Shown here: in pieces, positions 35,339 through 44,146 of the stretch
Layout of the letters: each line of letters starts with the position of its first letter
Numbering within the stretch: position 1 is the stretch's first letter
Assembly: GCA_900318335.1 (NCBI GenBank)
Contig: ONKF01000016.1
Span: 19,169-83,168 of the forward strand
Source of the DNA: an uncultured Prevotellaceae bacterium
GTDB taxonomy: Bacteria > Bacteroidota > Bacteroidia > Bacteroidales > Muribaculaceae
Reading direction: 5' to 3'
DNA: 64,000 nucleotides
Translations under genes and position numbers: made by a program
Notes under the pieces: model-generated
Told to the model about the DNA's origin: nothing
Seen by the model: only the letters and a program-made list of their open reading frames with translations
The model's database searches: none

Positions 35339-36641
35339 CCTGATCGACAACAATGACAAACAGACATTCCGAAGAAAGGATGTCACCGCCCTGTTCCCAA
35401 TCGCAGATAAAACGATTGCTGACTTGTGTCGGGAAAATGAAAACTTGCTCATTTTCCCATTCAGTATCGAAACATCTAGCGATAAGATTGGGGAAGCATC
35501 TGTCATGAGCATTTTAAACACTGCCGACCCAGATACTGTGCGTATCAGTACGAGCAATGTGATGGGATTCATCGGAGTGGGTGACCTCCAAGTCAAGATT
35601 AAGTCTCGTTTCGATGTCGGCCGTGATGACTATCTACTGCACTACATGCTTCAGAAAGTGTTCTCGTTTAACCTCTTCGACTTGAGTCACAACAATGAGC
35701 AGGAAGATGTGTTTGACTTCATCATGTTCATGTTTCCATACTTCTTGAGATCTGCTTTGCGCCAAGGCGTTTATCGAGAATATCAGAATTATAAGTACAA
35801 CGATTCGAACCTGAAAGGAACGATTGATGTTGGCAGACACATCGCCAGGAATGTGCCCTTCGTGGGCAACATTGCCTATTCAACCCGAGAATACAGCCAC
35901 GACAATAATATGACGGAACTCATTCGCCATACAATTGAGTTCATGAAAACCAAGAAGTATGGTAAGTCAGTGCTGAATATTGATCGGGAAACGATTGAAA
36001 ATGTCAAGACCATTATCGAGCACACGCCTTTATACAACAAGAGTGAGCGGAGCGGTATAATTAGTAAAAACCTTCGCATGAAGATTCATCCTTATTATAC
36101 TGAGTACCGCCCATTACAGACATTGTGTCTCCAAATTCTCAGAATGGAGGAAGTAAAGTATGGAGAGAACGATGAAGAAATCTGCGGTATCCTTTTTGAT
36201 GGAGCCTGGCTTTGGGAAGAATACGTCAACACCATCCTTTGCGAGCTCGGCTTCACTCATCCACAAAACAAACTGGGTAAAGGCCGAATTTACATTTTCG
36301 GTGATCATAGTGGTGCTAGCTATCCTGACTTCTATAATGATGTCATGGTACTTGATGCCAAATACAAACGATTGGGTGGCTATGAAAAGGTGGCCCAAGT
36401 GGGCAATGCCGACATCTATCAAGTGGTAACGTATATGACTACACTTCATGTAGATAAGGGTGGCTTTATTGCGCCTTTGGAGACCCCTCAACTCAATGTG
36501 CCAACTTCACCTCTGAAAGATAAATTGGCAACCCTCTCCATTTTTGGCATCGAGATTAGCAAAACCGCATCATCCTATGCTGAATTTTGCGACCAGATGC
36601 AAGAAAAGGAAAACACATTTGTCAAGTCATTGATGCTATAG
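35328..36641 (+). CDS. mcrC: McrC-like nuclease subunit of a type IV restriction system
   Basis: 437 residues. N-terminal beta-rich region with FIGVGDLQVKIKSRFD (the McrC region that contacts the McrB ring) and VYREYQNYKYNDSNLKGTIDVGRHI; C-terminal PD-(D/E)xK nuclease with YPDFYNDVMVLDAKYKRL, giving D334, D343 and K345. WLWEEYV before it is typical of McrC. The McrBC complex translocates on DNA and cleaves between modified sites, or attacks other foreign DNA. Start at 35328 overlaps mcrB by 11 bases. No methylase is adjacent, consistent with a modification-dependent enzyme. Confidence 0.9.
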   Translation: MRINLIDNNDKQTFRRKDVTALFPIADKTIADLCRENENLLIFPFSIETSSDKIGEASVMSILNTADPDTVRISTSNVMGFIGVGDLQVKIKSRFDVGRDDYLLHYMLQKVFSFNLFDLSHNNEQEDVFDFIMFMFPYFLRSALRQGVYREYQNYKYNDSNLKGTIDVGRHIARNVPFVGNIAYSTREYSHDNNMTELIRHTIEFMKTKKYGKSVLNIDRETIENVKTIIEHTPLYNKSERSGIISKNLRMKIHPYYTEYRPLQTLCLQILRMEEVKYGENDEEICGILFDGAWLWEEYVNTILCELGFTHPQNKLGKGRIYIFGDHSGASYPDFYNDVMVLDAKYKRLGGYEKVAQVGNADIYQVVTYMTTLHVDKGGFIAPLETPQLNVPTSPLKDKLATLSIFGIEISKTASSYAEFCDQMQEKENTFVKSLML

Positions 36642-36913
36642 TCCAGATTTTTAGACTGATTTTCTCCTACAGTCTATTGACATAAGATGGGGATAATAAT
36701 GGGGAACAGGAGGATTTTATCGGCTTGACGTTCATCAATATCAAGATGGATAAAGTCTTGTCGTTGTGATGCAAATCAGTATGGGAAAGAACAACCAATA
36801 AACAACCCCTAAGCAACAACGATTTTATTTCTGAAATGCTGCATTTTTAAAGCATTACCGGAAATAAAACAGTATTCTTATGACTTATAGTGGGAGATGA
36901 GTGATAGGCAGAT
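36642..36913. other. Intergenic region after mcrC
   Basis: 272 AT-rich bases between convergent transcripts. A weak stem TAGACTG/CAGTCTA (36652-36676) follows the mcrC stop. Nothing else recognised; it marks the right border of the AT-rich restriction island. Confidence 0.4.
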
Positions 36914-37054
36914 TCAGCGACTGTCTTCTTCCTCTTTTTTCTTTTTGATGTATTCCTCGCGGGCGTGGCGCAGGCGGCGCTGCCGCTCTTGTTCGCGACG
37001 GCGACGACGCTTCTCGGCGTCCTCCTGGCGATATGCGAAATCGTTGTCAGCCAT
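36914..37054 (-). CDS. Small highly charged protein (46 residues)
   Basis: Reading frame of 47 codons on the minus strand, ATG to TGA. The product starts MADNDFAYRQEDAEKRRRRR, continues with QERQRRLRHAREEYIKKKKE and ends EEDSR; well over half its residues are Arg, Lys, Glu or Asp and the whole can form one helix. It is GC-rich like core genes, unlike the AT-rich island to its left, and lies 83 bases downstream of recR on the same strand. I do not recognise a family. Confidence rests on codon bias and position; an overlapping longer frame (36847-37101) encodes a less protein-like product and is rejected. Confidence 0.55.
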   Translation of the reverse strand: MADNDFAYRQEDAEKRRRRREQERQRRLRHAREEYIKKKKEEEDSR

Positions 37055-37137
37055 TTAAAAACAATCTGATAAAGAGAAGACAATAAGCACAATAAATACA
37101 ATTGAATATCAGTAATTTATACTTGTCATTATTGTAT

Positions 37138-37728
37138 TTATTGTTTTCGGCCCAGGGTCAATTCGTCGGTGTATTCAATCTCGTTGCCCACGCTGACGCC
37201 TCGTGCCAGGATGGTGATCTTGACGTCGGGGTACGGCGCCAAGCGACGGAAGATGTAGAAATTGGTCGTGTCACCCTCCATAGTGGCGCTCAGAGCCAAG
37301 ATAACCTCCTTGATGCCACCGGCCTTGACCCGCTCCTCGAGGCTGTCCACCTCAATATCGGTGGGGCCGATGCCGTCCATGGGCGAAATAAGGCCGCCCA
37401 GGACGTGGTACAAGCCACTATGCTGGTGGGTGTTCTCGATACTCATCACATCCTTGACGTTCTCGACCACACAGATGGTCGAGGCATCACGCGACGGGTT
37501 GCTGCAGATCGGGCACACCTCGGTCTCGCTGATGTTGTGGCACACCTTGCAGTAGCGTATCTCACGCCTGAGCCTGATAATGGCCTCGCCAAAGCTCACC
37601 GCCTCCTGCTCGTCCTGCTTGAGCAGATGCAGCACGAGGCGGAGCGCTGTCTTACGCCCGATGCCCGGCAACTTGGCGAATTCACTGACTGCCGACTCCA
37701 ACAACCGCGAAGCAAATTCCTGTTCCAT
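37138..37728 (-). CDS. recR: Recombination protein RecR
   Basis: 196 residues from [20 protein letters not shown]; an in-frame start at 37869 is rejected because the promoter box at 37752 lies after it. RecR with RecO loads RecA at gaps. Helix-hairpin-helix [17 protein letters not shown], zinc finger [18 protein letters not shown] with four cysteines, and TOPRIM domain ([31 protein letters not shown]). C terminus [16 protein letters not shown]-like (ends GRKQ). Probably expressed with the 46-residue gene downstream. Confidence 0.95.
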   Translation of the reverse strand: MEQEFASRLLESAVSEFAKLPGIGRKTALRLVLHLLKQDEQEAVSFGEAIIRLRREIRYCKVCHNISETEVCPICSNPSRDASTICVVENVKDVMSIENTHQHSGLYHVLGGLISPMDGIGPTDIEVDSLEERVKAGGIKEVILALSATMEGDTTNFYIFRRLAPYPDVKITILARGVSVGNEIEYTDELTLGRKQ

Positions 37729-37751
37729 ACTTTTATTAATGTTTGGAAGGG

Positions 37752-37759
37752 CAAAGTTA
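37752..37759 (-). promoter_or_regulatory. Promoter box for recR
   Basis: Minus-strand TAACTTTG fits TAnnTTTG, 24 bases before the chosen recR start and so decides that start. Confidence 0.6.
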
Positions 37760-37816
37760 GTCATTTTGTCACGTGTCGGAGCTGATTTCACAATATTTAA
37801 TCTTAATAAGTTGCAT

Positions 37817-37852
37817 TTTGCTTGTGGCAGTCGGTGGAAATGCCTACCTTTG
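37817..37852 (+). promoter_or_regulatory. Promoter of malate dehydrogenase gene
   Basis: TTTG at 37817-37820 and TACCTTTG at 37845-37852, 24 bases apart, 54 bases before the start codon. Confidence 0.62.
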
Positions 37853-37905
37853 CAGTGGTAAAATTTCAAAGTAACAATAGCATTAATTTATAAAAAGATA
37901 GAATC

Positions 37906-38895
37906 ATGGCATTAACTAACGACAAATTGGTCATCGTCGGCGCTGCCGGAATGATCGGTTCCAACATGGTACAAACCGCCCTGATGATGGGCCTGACAAG
38001 TGACATCTGCCTGTATGACGTTTTCTCACCCGAGGGCGTTGCCGAGGAGATGCGCCAGAGCGGATTCGGTGACGTGAAGATCACCGCCACCACCGACGCT
38101 AAGGAAGCTTTCACTAATGCAAAATATATTATTTCCAGTGGTGGTGCTCCCCGCAAGGAGGGCATGACCCGTGAGGACCTGCTGAAGGGCAACTGCGAGA
38201 TCGCTGAGGGTCTGGGCAAGGACATCAAGACCTACTGCCCCGACGTGAAGCATGTGGTCATCATCTTCAACCCCGCCGACCTGACCGGTCTCGTGACCCT
38301 GCTGTACAGCGGCTTGAAGCCCTGCCAAGTCACCACCCTCGCCGCTCTCGACACTACGCGCCTGCAGAGCGCGCTGGCCAAGAAGTTTGGCGTGATGCAG
38401 AGCGAAATCACCGGTTGCGCTACCTATGGCGGACACGGCGAGCAGATGGCAGTATTTGGCAGCCACGTTGAGATCGCTGGCCGCAAGTTGACCGATATCG
38501 TCGGCACTCCCGAGTTCCCCAGTGAGGAATGGGAGCAGATGAAGGTCGACGTGACCAAGGGCGGTGCCCAGATCATCAAACTGCGTGGCCGCAGCTCGTT
38601 CCAGAGCCCCGCTTACCTGTCGGTAGAAATGATCCGCGCCGCAATGGGTGGCGAGAAGTTCCGCTTCCCCGTGGGCACCTACGTTTGCAACGACAAGTAC
38701 AACCACATCATGATGGCGATGGACACTACCCTCGACGAGAACGGTGCCTCCTACAAGGTGCCTCAGGGTACGCCCAACGAGAACGCCAAGCTCGATGCCA
38801 GCTACGAGCACCTGTGCAAGATGCGCGACGAACTGGTTCAACTCAACATCGTTCCTCCCATCAGCGAGTGGAGCAAGATCAATCCCAACCTTTAA
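37906..38895 (+). CDS. mdh: Malate dehydrogenase, Bacteroidales type
   Basis: 329 residues. Oxidises malate to oxaloacetate with NAD; in Bacteroides relatives it works in the reductive branch leading to succinate. Nucleotide-binding GAAGMIGSNMVQTALMMG (about 12-29), SSGGAPRKEGMTREDLLKGN (substrate loop with arginines), FNPADLTG, and the catalytic histidine in ATYGGHGEQM. The slightly divergent sequence is characteristic of the Bacteroidetes lactate/malate dehydrogenase group. Own promoter and strong terminator, so monocistronic. Confidence 0.93.
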   Translation: MALTNDKLVIVGAAGMIGSNMVQTALMMGLTSDICLYDVFSPEGVAEEMRQSGFGDVKITATTDAKEAFTNAKYIISSGGAPRKEGMTREDLLKGNCEIAEGLGKDIKTYCPDVKHVVIIFNPADLTGLVTLLYSGLKPCQVTTLAALDTTRLQSALAKKFGVMQSEITGCATYGGHGEQMAVFGSHVEIAGRKLTDIVGTPEFPSEEWEQMKVDVTKGGAQIIKLRGRSSFQSPAYLSVEMIRAAMGGEKFRFPVGTYVCNDKYNHIMMAMDTTLDENGASYKVPQGTPNENAKLDASYEHLCKMRDELVQLNIVPPISEWSKINPNL

Positions 38896-38935
38896 TTACG
38901 GCGATTAATCTTAAGTAAATATATTAAGTGTGTAA

Positions 38936-38971
38936 GACTGAGGTGCCCACGCGGGCATCTCAGTCGTTTTT
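38936..38971 (+). terminator. Intrinsic terminator of mdh
   Basis: GACTGAGGTGCCC-ACGC-GGGCATCTCAGTC, a 13-pair stem with one G-T-type pair, followed by GTTTTT. Confidence 0.9.
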
Positions 38972-39044
38972 ACGGCTTTCAATCATTGTTAACGCACTGT
39001 GACTCACCACTTCAGTAGTCTCGGATAATAATTTTTCTTAATTT

Positions 39045-39076
39045 TTTGGGAAATATCAAACTTTGGAGTAATTTTG
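39045..39076 (+). promoter_or_regulatory. Promoter of tRNA-Val
   Basis: TTTG at 39045-39048, 20 bases, TAATTTTG at 39069-39076: a full promoter 31 bases before the tRNA. Confidence 0.72.
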
Positions 39077-39107
39077 CAGTGCCTTTTGACACATGAGGTC
39101 CCAACAC

Positions 39108-39182
39108 GGGCAGTTAGCGCAGTTGGTTCAGAGCATCTGCCTTACAAGCAGAGGGTCGGGGGTTCGAATCCCTCACTGCCCA
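39108..39182 (+). tRNA. tRNA-Val (anticodon TAC)
   Basis: 75 bases. Acceptor stem GGGCAGT/ACTGCCC, D-arm with AGTTGGT, anticodon stem TCTGC/GCAGA around the loop CTTACAA with anticodon TAC at 39143-39145, and T-loop GTTCGAATC. CCA follows directly at 39183-39185 and is therefore encoded. Confidence 0.96.
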
Positions 39183-39329
39183 CCACAAAAGCATCAAAAG
39201 TATACAAGAATATATATCTACCTAATGTGTTATATATAAAGTTGCTATCGGCCGAGAGGCCTCTAATTATTTATTTTACAACGTATTAAGTCAACAAAAC
39301 AACTGTAACCATTCAATTATTATCAAACG

Positions 39330-40829
39330 ATGGACGAAAATTTGAAAAAGCCTAAAAGGCCCAGAATCGGTGAGAGCAATCCCAATTTGGAGGAGAACTT
39401 GGAAAGCGGTCGCTATGAAAAAGTAGAATATAGCGCCCATGAGTCTCAGCAGCCCGAGAATGAGTCGGCTGCCGACGGTTACCAGCAACAAGAAGGTTAT
39501 CAGCCCCGTCAAGGCGGTTATCACCGTCAAGGTTACCAGCCCCGTCAAGGCGGCTACCAGCAGCGCCAAGGTTACCAGCCCCGTCAGGGCGGCTACCAGC
39601 AGCATCAGGGTGGCTACCAACCCCGCTATCAGCAACGTTACCAGCAACCTCAAGGTACTGAAGAACAAGACACCAATGCCGAGGGCAACACCATGCCGAC
39701 CGAACAGCAGGGCGGCTACCAGCAGCGTCCCGGCTATCAGCCCCGTCAAGGTTACCAGCCCCGTCAGGGTGGTTACCAGCAGCGTCAGGGCGGCTACCAG
39801 CAGCGTCAGGGCGGCTACCAGCAGCGCCAGGGTGGATACCAGCAGCGTCAGGGCGGTTATCAGCCCCGTCAGCAGGGTGGTTACCAGCCCCGTCAGCAGG
39901 GTGGCTATCAACCCCGTCAGCAGGGCGGCTATCAGCAGCGTCCCGGTGGCTATCAGCAGCGTCCCGGTGGCTATCAACAGCGTCCCGGCGGCTATCAGCA
40001 GCGCCCCGGCGGCTACCAGCAGCGCCCCAAGCGCCAGGGTCCCAAGCCCCAGATGCGCTTCACGCCCAAGCCCCAACGCGTCATCTACGAGGAGCCCGCT
40101 ATCGATCCCAACATGGAGATCCGCTTGAACAAGTTCATGGCCAACGCCGGCATCTGCTCGCGCCGTGTGGCTGATGAATACATCCAGAAGGGTCTCGTCA
40201 AGGTCAATGGCGAGGTGGCTACCGAACTCGGAATGAAGATCACCCCCAAGGACATCGTTGAGTACAACGGCGAGGTAGTGACCACCGAGAAGAAATGCTA
40301 CATCCTGCTCAACAAGCCCAAGGATACCGTCACCACCAGCGACGACCCCAACGGCCGCAAGACCGTCATGGACCTCGTCAAGGGTGCATGTGAGGAACGC
40401 ATCTATCCTGTGGGACGACTCGACCGCAACACCACTGGTGTGCTCCTGCTCACCAACGATGGTGACCTCGCGGCCAAGCTTGCCCACCCCCAATATGTCA
40501 AGAAGAAAATCTACCAGGTATGGACCGACAAGCCCATCAGCGAGGAGGACATGCAGCACATCGCCGACGGCGTTGAGCTCGACGACGGCCCCATCCACGC
40601 CGATGCCGTGAGCTACGTCTCCCCCACCGACCGCAAGCAGGCCGGTATCGAGATTCACTCGGGACGCAACCGTGTCGTTCGCCGCATCTTTGAGGCCCTG
40701 GGTTACCATGTGGTGAAGCTCGACCGCGTTTACTTCGCCGGTCTCACCAAGAAGAACCTGCCCCGCGGCCGCTGGCGCTACCTCACCCAGGAAGAGGTTA
40801 ACTTCTTGAAGCAGAACTCATTTGAATAA
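39330..40829 (+). CDS. RsuA/RluB-type pseudouridine synthase with long GGYQQRQ repeat region
   Basis: 499 residues. Residues about 262-320 are an S4 RNA-binding domain (MEIRLNKFMANAGICSRRVADEYI) and about 325-499 the RsuA-type synthase with catalytic D365 in VGRLDRNTTGVLLLTNDGDLA and HSGRNRVVRRIFEALGYHV. It isomerises a uridine in rRNA, most likely in 23S rRNA as RluB does. Residues about 50-235 are a low-complexity region with 17 GGYQ/GGYH motifs (units GGYQQRQ, GGYQPRQ, GGYQQRP), rich in Gly, Tyr, Gln, Arg and Pro and almost devoid of hydrophobic residues, so intrinsically disordered. Before it lies a 50-residue acidic leader. The start at 39330 matches the Lys-rich MDENLKKPKRPRIGE. Confidence 0.9.
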   Translation: MDENLKKPKRPRIGESNPNLEENLESGRYEKVEYSAHESQQPENESAADGYQQQEGYQPRQGGYHRQGYQPRQGGYQQRQGYQPRQGGYQQHQGGYQPRYQQRYQQPQGTEEQDTNAEGNTMPTEQQGGYQQRPGYQPRQGYQPRQGGYQQRQGGYQQRQGGYQQRQGGYQQRQGGYQPRQQGGYQPRQQGGYQPRQQGGYQQRPGGYQQRPGGYQQRPGGYQQRPGGYQQRPKRQGPKPQMRFTPKPQRVIYEEPAIDPNMEIRLNKFMANAGICSRRVADEYIQKGLVKVNGEVATELGMKITPKDIVEYNGEVVTTEKKCYILLNKPKDTVTTSDDPNGRKTVMDLVKGACEERIYPVGRLDRNTTGVLLLTNDGDLAAKLAHPQYVKKKIYQVWTDKPISEEDMQHIADGVELDDGPIHADAVSYVSPTDRKQAGIEIHSGRNRVVRRIFEALGYHVVKLDRVYFAGLTKKNLPRGRWRYLTQEEVNFLKQNSFE

Positions 40830-40856
40830 ACATTTCAATAACCTCTGACACGAAAT

Positions 40857-40940
40857 GGACTCACGCTGAATCGCTACAGGCGCTGGCATTGATGTTACAT
40901 CATCATGACTTAGCGGCTTGGCGGCTTAGCGTGAGGGTCC
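40857..40940. other. Inverted repeat between pseudouridine synthase and asnS
   Basis: CTCACGCT (40860-40867) pairs with AGCGTGAG (40928-40935), extended by GGA/TCC. The right arm lies in a TTAGCGGCTTGGCGGCTTAGCG tandem-like stretch. Possible transcript end of the upstream gene; no T tract. Confidence 0.45.
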
Positions 40941-40977
40941 AGTATCAGAAAACAATTAAACGTATTATATAAAGACA

Positions 40978-42369
40978 ATGGATTTGAAACGAACCAAAAT
41001 CGTTGATATCTTTGATCCCGCACTGGTGGGTCAGCAAGTGTGTGTCAAGGGCTGGGTACGCAGCCGCCGTGGTAACAAGTTTGTACAGTTCATCGCATTG
41101 AACGACGGCTCGACTATCCACAACCTGCAAATCGTCGTTGATCTCCAGAAGTTCAGCGAGGAGGAGCTCCGCCCCATCACCACGGGCGCCAGCCTGCACG
41201 TCGAGGGACAGCTCGTCCAGTCCCAGGGTAAGGGTCAGACCGTCGAGGTTCAGGCCCAGACCATCGAGATCTACGGCACATGCCCCGACGATTATCCCAT
41301 GCAGAAGAAAGGCCACACCCTGGAGTTCATGCGCACCAAGGCTCACCTTCGCATGCGCACCAACACCTTCGGTGCCGTGTTCCGCATCCGCCATCACCTG
41401 GCATTTGCCATCCACAAGTTCTTCAATGACAAGGGCTTCTTCTACCTGCACACCCCGCTCATCACCGCCAGTGACTGTGAGGGCGCCGGCGATATGTTCC
41501 AGGTGACCACCCTCGACCTGGGCGACCTGCCCAAGACCGAGGACGGCAAGACCGACTACACCAAGGACTTCTTCGGCAAATCGACCAGCTTGACCGTTTC
41601 TGGCCAGCTCGAAGGCGAGCTGGGCGCCACCTCGCTGGGTGCCATCTACACGTTTGGCCCCACCTTCCGCGCCGAGAACAGCAACACGCCGCGCCACCTG
41701 GCCGAGTTCTGGATGATTGAGCCCGAGATGGCCTTCTATGACATCACCGACAACATGGACCTGGCCGAGGAGTTCATCAAGTTCTGCGTCAACTATGCTC
41801 TGGAGCACTGCCAGGACGACCTGGAGTTCCTCAACAAGATGTATGACAACACGTTGATCGAACGCCTGCACAGCGTCCTCAAGGAGCCGTTCGTTCGCCT
41901 GACCTACACCGAGGGCATCGACATCCTCAAGGTTGCCAAGAAGAAATTTGAATTCCCCGTGGACTGGGGTGTGGACCTGCAGAGCGAGCACGAGCGCTAC
42001 CTCGTCGAGGAGCACTTCAAGCGCCCCGTCATCCTCACCGACTACCCGCGTGAGATCAAGGCCTTCTACATGAAGCAGAACGAGGACGGCAAGACCGTTC
42101 GCGCCATGGACGTGCTCTTCCCCATGATCGGCGAGATCATTGGTGGTAGCGAGCGCGAGGCCGACTACGACAAGCTCATGAGCGAGATCGAGCGCCGCGG
42201 CATCCCCATGAAGGACATGTGGTGGTACCTCGATACCCGCCGCTTTGGCACCGTGCCTCACAGTGGATTCGGTCTGGGATTCGAGCGCCTCATCCTGTTC
42301 GTGACGGGCATGGCCAACATCCGCGACGTCATCCCCTTCCCGCGCACGCCCAACAACGCAGAATTCTAA
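40978..42369 (+). CDS. asnS: Asparaginyl-tRNA synthetase
   Basis: 463 residues. N-terminal OB-fold anticodon-binding domain ([25 protein letters not shown]), then class II catalytic core: motif 2 region [26 protein letters not shown] and motif 3 [29 protein letters not shown]. The [11 protein letters not shown] ending and the absence of the aspartyl insertion distinguish AsnRS from AspRS. Complete length. Followed by a hairpin terminator before recA. Confidence 0.96.
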   Translation: MDLKRTKIVDIFDPALVGQQVCVKGWVRSRRGNKFVQFIALNDGSTIHNLQIVVDLQKFSEEELRPITTGASLHVEGQLVQSQGKGQTVEVQAQTIEIYGTCPDDYPMQKKGHTLEFMRTKAHLRMRTNTFGAVFRIRHHLAFAIHKFFNDKGFFYLHTPLITASDCEGAGDMFQVTTLDLGDLPKTEDGKTDYTKDFFGKSTSLTVSGQLEGELGATSLGAIYTFGPTFRAENSNTPRHLAEFWMIEPEMAFYDITDNMDLAEEFIKFCVNYALEHCQDDLEFLNKMYDNTLIERLHSVLKEPFVRLTYTEGIDILKVAKKKFEFPVDWGVDLQSEHERYLVEEHFKRPVILTDYPREIKAFYMKQNEDGKTVRAMDVLFPMIGEIIGGSEREADYDKLMSEIERRGIPMKDMWWYLDTRRFGTVPHSGFGLGFERLILFVTGMANIRDVIPFPRTPNNAEF

Positions 42370-42698
42370 TATTCGAGCAGACAAGCCCGCTCGAAGTTTA
42401 GAGCTTAGTGTTTAAAGAGGCACTCGCACGAATGCTCGCTGCGCTTGCAGCCCACTTGTAAACACGCCACTTAATTAGATTATTACCAGCCGCGACAGCC
42501 CAACCGCTGCCGCGGCTGTCTTGTTTCATAGTCATTTTACTTGATCTGAATTAATATTCTTTAGATTTATAGTGCAATAAAGTTGCACTCGGCTTTTATT
42601 CCTTTGCATAGTCAAGCGACGGGCTACGCGTTAGCCAAGAGCCGCAGGCAAGCATTCTTTCAACTATAAACATTAAACTCTAAACTGAAATAACGACT
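42370..42698. other. Intergenic region between asnS and recA
   Basis: 329 bases with the asnS terminator (42486-42524) and, closer to recA, TTCCTTTG near 42600, a possible weak promoter. An SOS-type operator was not recognised. No gene seen. Confidence 0.5.
42486..42524 (+). terminator. Intrinsic terminator of asnS
   Basis: CAGCCGCGACAGC pairs with GCTGCCGCGGCTG (one mismatch) around CCAACC and is followed by TCTTGTTT. Confidence 0.8.
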
Positions 42699-43802
42699 AT
42701 GACTGAGCAGATTTTGAAACAAGAAGTGATGATTGACGGGCAGCAGGTGCTGAGCATCGCCACGCCCGACATTGTGACCAACCACGTGAGCGAGGTTGCG
42801 CCCCACTCGCCCCGCACCATCGAGGTGGACCCCATGAAACTCCAAGTGATGCAGAATGCGGTCGCAAAGATTGAGAAAGCCTTTGGCACCTGCGCTATCA
42901 TGCGCATGAACGACGAGAGTGTCGAGGACGTTGATGTCATCCCCACCGGATCCATCGGGTTGGATATGGCCCTGGGAGTGGGAGGTTACCCACGCGGGCG
43001 CATCATCGAGATCTATGGCCCCGAGGCATCGGGCAAGACCACGCTGGCACTCCACGCCATTGCCCAGGCCCAGCAGATGGGCGGCATAGCGGCCTATATC
43101 GACGCCGAGCACGCCTTTGACCGCAACTATGCCGAAGCCGTCGGCGTGAACACGCGCAACCTGTGGATCAGCCAGCCCGACAACGGTGAGCAGGCCCTCG
43201 AGATTGCCGATCAGCTCATCCGCAGTGCCGCCATCGACGTCATCGTCATCGACAGCGTCGCAGCGCTCACCCCCAAGGCCGAAATCGAGGGCGAGATGGG
43301 CGAGAGCAAGATGGGACTGCAGGCCCGCCTGATGAGCCAGGCACTCAGGAAACTCACCGCCACCATCTCCAAGACGCGCACGTGCTGTATCTTCATCAAC
43401 CAGCTGAGGGAAAAACTGGGCGTGCTGTTCGGCAATCCCGAGACGACCACCGGCGGCAACGCGTTGAAGTTCTACAGCAGCGTGCGCCTCGACATCCGCC
43501 GCTTGGCCCACATCAAGGACGGCGAGCGCGTCCTGGGTGCCCAAACACGCGTCAAGGTCGTCAAGAACAAGGTCGCCCCACCCTTCCGCAAGGCCGAGTT
43601 TGACGTCATCTACGGCCGTGGCATCAGCCGTGAGAGCGAACTCATCGACATGGGTGTCGAGGCGGGCATCGTCAAGAAGAGCGGCGCCTGGTTCAGCTGG
43701 CAGGATATGCGCCTGGGCCAGGGTCGCGAGGCCGCCAAGCAATATCTCATCGACAACCCCGACACCGCCGACGCCATTGCCGACGCTCTCCACTCCGCAT
43801 AA
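42699..43802 (+). CDS. recA: Recombinase RecA with N-terminal extension
   Basis: 367 residues. RecA forms filaments on single-stranded DNA for homologous recombination and SOS induction. Walker A GPEASGKT (107-114), IDAEHAFD, Walker [14 protein letters not shown]2 loop region [35 protein letters not shown] and [21 protein letters not shown] are all intact. Compared with E. coli numbering the P-loop is displaced by about 41 residues: the N terminus [19 protein letters not shown] has no counterpart in standard RecA. A Met at 42834 ([15 protein letters not shown]) would give the usual length, so the start is uncertain. The acidic C-terminal tail of many RecA proteins is short here. Confidence 0.94.
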   Translation: MTEQILKQEVMIDGQQVLSIATPDIVTNHVSEVAPHSPRTIEVDPMKLQVMQNAVAKIEKAFGTCAIMRMNDESVEDVDVIPTGSIGLDMALGVGGYPRGRIIEIYGPEASGKTTLALHAIAQAQQMGGIAAYIDAEHAFDRNYAEAVGVNTRNLWISQPDNGEQALEIADQLIRSAAIDVIVIDSVAALTPKAEIEGEMGESKMGLQARLMSQALRKLTATISKTRTCCIFINQLREKLGVLFGNPETTTGGNALKFYSSVRLDIRRLAHIKDGERVLGAQTRVKVVKNKVAPPFRKAEFDVIYGRGISRESELIDMGVEAGIVKKSGAWFSWQDMRLGQGREAAKQYLIDNPDTADAIADALHSA

Positions 43803-44146
43803 ACCTCTAAATCTGATACCACGCGAAAACCACAATCGGGGATGTGCCATAATTCGTCGCAACAGCAATCGCGCTTCGGCCGATTAAAAACGCGACATTG
43901 AATTATGGCACATCCATTATTTATTAGCGAAAATCATAGTTTTATTGCAACCGATTGCACAAAAAAAATTCATCCACTTAGACAAAAACACACATTATCT
44001 AAAAGAAAGTCGTTTAATTTTGAAGCTTTTTTGTCTCATCTGTCATTGAGAAAAAAGTCACATGCAGTATTAAACCGAACAATCAGACAACGAATCCATA
44101 TCGAGGATATAACCAACTAACAAACAATTAATAACCAATTTTTAAG
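43803..44146. other. Intergenic region between recA and giant secreted protein gene
   Basis: 344 bases, AT-rich on the right. It holds a 76-base element with 15-base inverted ends (43841-43916) and a possible promoter box TAATTTTG at 44015-44022, leaving a leader of about 120 bases. A 71-codon open frame at 43905 has no protein-like features. Confidence 0.55.
43841..43916. repeat. 76-bp element with 15-bp perfect inverted ends
   Basis: GGATGTGCCATAATT at 43841-43855 and AATTATGGCACATCC at 43902-43916, with an inner GTCGC/GCGAC pair just inside. It could be the recA transcript end or a very small non-autonomous mobile element; no T tract follows. Confidence 0.7.

Noticed and set aside
36847-37101. 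84-codon minus-strand frame downstream of recR
   Set aside because: The overlapping 46-residue frame (36914-37054) has better codon use and a regular charged helix.
39291-40709. 472-codon open frame on the minus strand opposite the pseudouridine synthase
   Set aside because: It is the antisense reading of the GGYQQRQ repeats and conserved S4/synthase codons; the product is a Leu/Thr/Ala repeat with no gene-like start context.
40945-42384. 479-codon open frame opposite asnS
   Set aside because: Shadow of a GC-rich conserved gene; the plus strand gives a complete asparaginyl-tRNA synthetase.
42660-43868. 402-codon open frame opposite recA
   Set aside because: Shadow frame; recA on the plus strand is unmistakable.
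43905-44120. 71-codon frame after recA
   Set aside because: Begins inside the right arm of the inverted repeat, no recognised features, AT-rich random-looking composition.
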